Positions 5,359 to 5,880 of a stretch of DNA of 5,880 nucleotides are shown here, one piece after another. How positions within the stretch are numbered: the first letter of the stretch is position 1; the number at the start of each line of letters is the position of its first letter. This DNA is from Dehalococcoidia bacterium (GTDB lineage Bacteria > Chloroflexota > Dehalococcoidia > Lucifugimonadales > Australimonadaceae). The notes below the pieces were generated by a model, which worked only from the letters and a program-made list of their open reading frames with translations, was not told the origin of the DNA and did not search any database. The translations under genes were made by a program, and so were the position numbers. Where the stretch lies: contig JAGWBE010000051.1 of the NCBI GenBank assembly GCA_021296055.1, positions 1 through 5,880 of the forward strand, written 5' to 3'.

Positions 5359-5880
5359 TTAGGTTGCGAGGAGCCGCTCGACGACCTCGCGTTGATGCTC
5401 GAAGAGGGCGCGTATGCCGGCCTCGGCTAGGTCGAGCATCCGCCCCATCTCGGCGCGGCTGAAGGGGCGCTGCTCGCCCGTCCCTTGCACTTCCACGAGT
5501 TCGCCGCCTTCGGCCATCACCACATTGAAGTCCACCTCGGCGCGGAAGTCTTCCTCGTAGCACAGGTCGAGCAGCGCCTCGCCGCCCACGAGGCCGACGC
5601 TGGTGGCGGCGACGGGGGCGCGAAGGGGCACGCGGTGCAGCGCCTTGCGGCGCACGAGGCCGAGAAGCGCCTGGTAGAGGGCGACGTACGCGCCGGTTAC
5701 GGCGAGGGTGCGGGTGCCGCCGTCGGCCTGGAGCACGTCGCAGTCGAGGGTTACGGTGCGCGCGCCCAGCTTGTCAAGTTCGGCGACGGAGCGCATCGAT
5801 CGGCCGATGAGGCGCTGGATCTCGATGGTGCGCCCGCCGCCGCTGCCCCGGTCGCGCGCGGTGCGGGAGTGGGTGGAGCG
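5359..5880 (-). CDS. rph: Ribonuclease PH, C-terminal part (5' end beyond the right edge)
   Basis: RNase PH is a phosphate-dependent 3'-5' exoribonuclease that trims tRNA 3' ends and degrades structured RNA as a ring-shaped hexamer. The frame is open from the right edge and gives 173 residues. The first 28 lie upstream of the first ATG in view and carry essential family sequence, so that ATG is not the start. Motifs, counted from the edge: RSTHSRTARDR (1-11), GRTIEIQRLIGRS (16-28) with phosphate/RNA-contacting arginines, LDCDVLQADGGTRT (45-58), LDLCYEEDFRAEVDFNVVM (104-122) with the conserved acidic residues of the active site, and VEVQGTGEQRPFSRAEM (129-145). About 65 N-terminal residues of a roughly 240-residue protein are missing. 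No gene visible here shares its operon. rdgB, a common partner, is not downstream, because the PAP2 gene converges directly on its stop. Confidence 0.97.
   Translation of the reverse strand, partial: RSTHSRTARDRGSGGGRTIEIQRLIGRSMRSVAELDKLGARTVTLDCDVLQADGGTRTLAVTGAYVALYQALLGLVRRKALHRVPLRAPVAATSVGLVGGEALLDLCYEEDFRAEVDFNVVMAEGGELVEVQGTGEQRPFSRAEMGRMLDLAEAGIRALFEHQREVVERLLAT

Noticed and set aside
1..5880. CRISPR array, transposon ends, tRNA or rRNA genes, riboswitch or defence cassette
   Set aside because: I looked on both strands and saw no repeated spacer units, terminal inverted repeats flanking a transposase, tRNA cloverleaf sequence or defence-related domain.

Overview
The window is GC-rich bacterial chromosomal DNA with tightly packed genes of ordinary metabolism. 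It holds five clearly recognisable genes (proB, proA, ilvE, a PAP2-family gene, rph), one recognisable amidohydrolase cut by the left edge, and two small genes I cannot assign to a function. The IlvE N-terminus and the ProB wording (VKAGTNVL) remind me of Chloroflexota (Dehalococcoidia/SAR202-like) proteins. That placement is a weak impression and rests on no marker gene search.

Layout. A minus-strand block reads leftward from about 3183 to the left edge: proB, proA, a 105-residue protein of unknown function, and a truncated Amidohydro_2-type hydrolase. The gaps are 2, 18 and 24 nt, so this looks like one transcription unit. A 192-bp divergent intergenic region (3184-3375) separates it from a plus-strand block: ilvE, a small three-helix membrane protein and a PAP2-fold membrane protein, with a 25-nt gap and then a TGATG stop/start overlap. 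rph (RNase PH) comes in from the right edge on the minus strand. Its stop codon lies 6 nt from the PAP2 stop, so the two blocks converge with almost no space between them.

How the genes work together. ProB and ProA catalyse the first two steps of proline synthesis from glutamate (glutamate to gamma-glutamyl phosphate to glutamate semialdehyde). IlvE uses glutamate as amino donor for the last step of Val/Leu/Ile synthesis. The divergent region therefore sits between two glutamate-consuming amino acid pathways. It contains a good sigma70-type promoter for ilvE (TTGACC-18-GATAAT), a perfect TATAAT for proB, a 7-bp dyad next to that TATAAT, and a 14-bp perfect palindrome just before the proB start codon. 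This is the part of the window with the most unexplained structure.

I see no mobile element, CRISPR array, RNA gene, defence cassette or obvious new system. The observations most worth a second look are the palindrome/hairpin in the proB leader, the PAP2 protein that lacks the usual catalytic His of motif 2, the membrane protein coupled to it, and the small unknown protein in the proBA operon.
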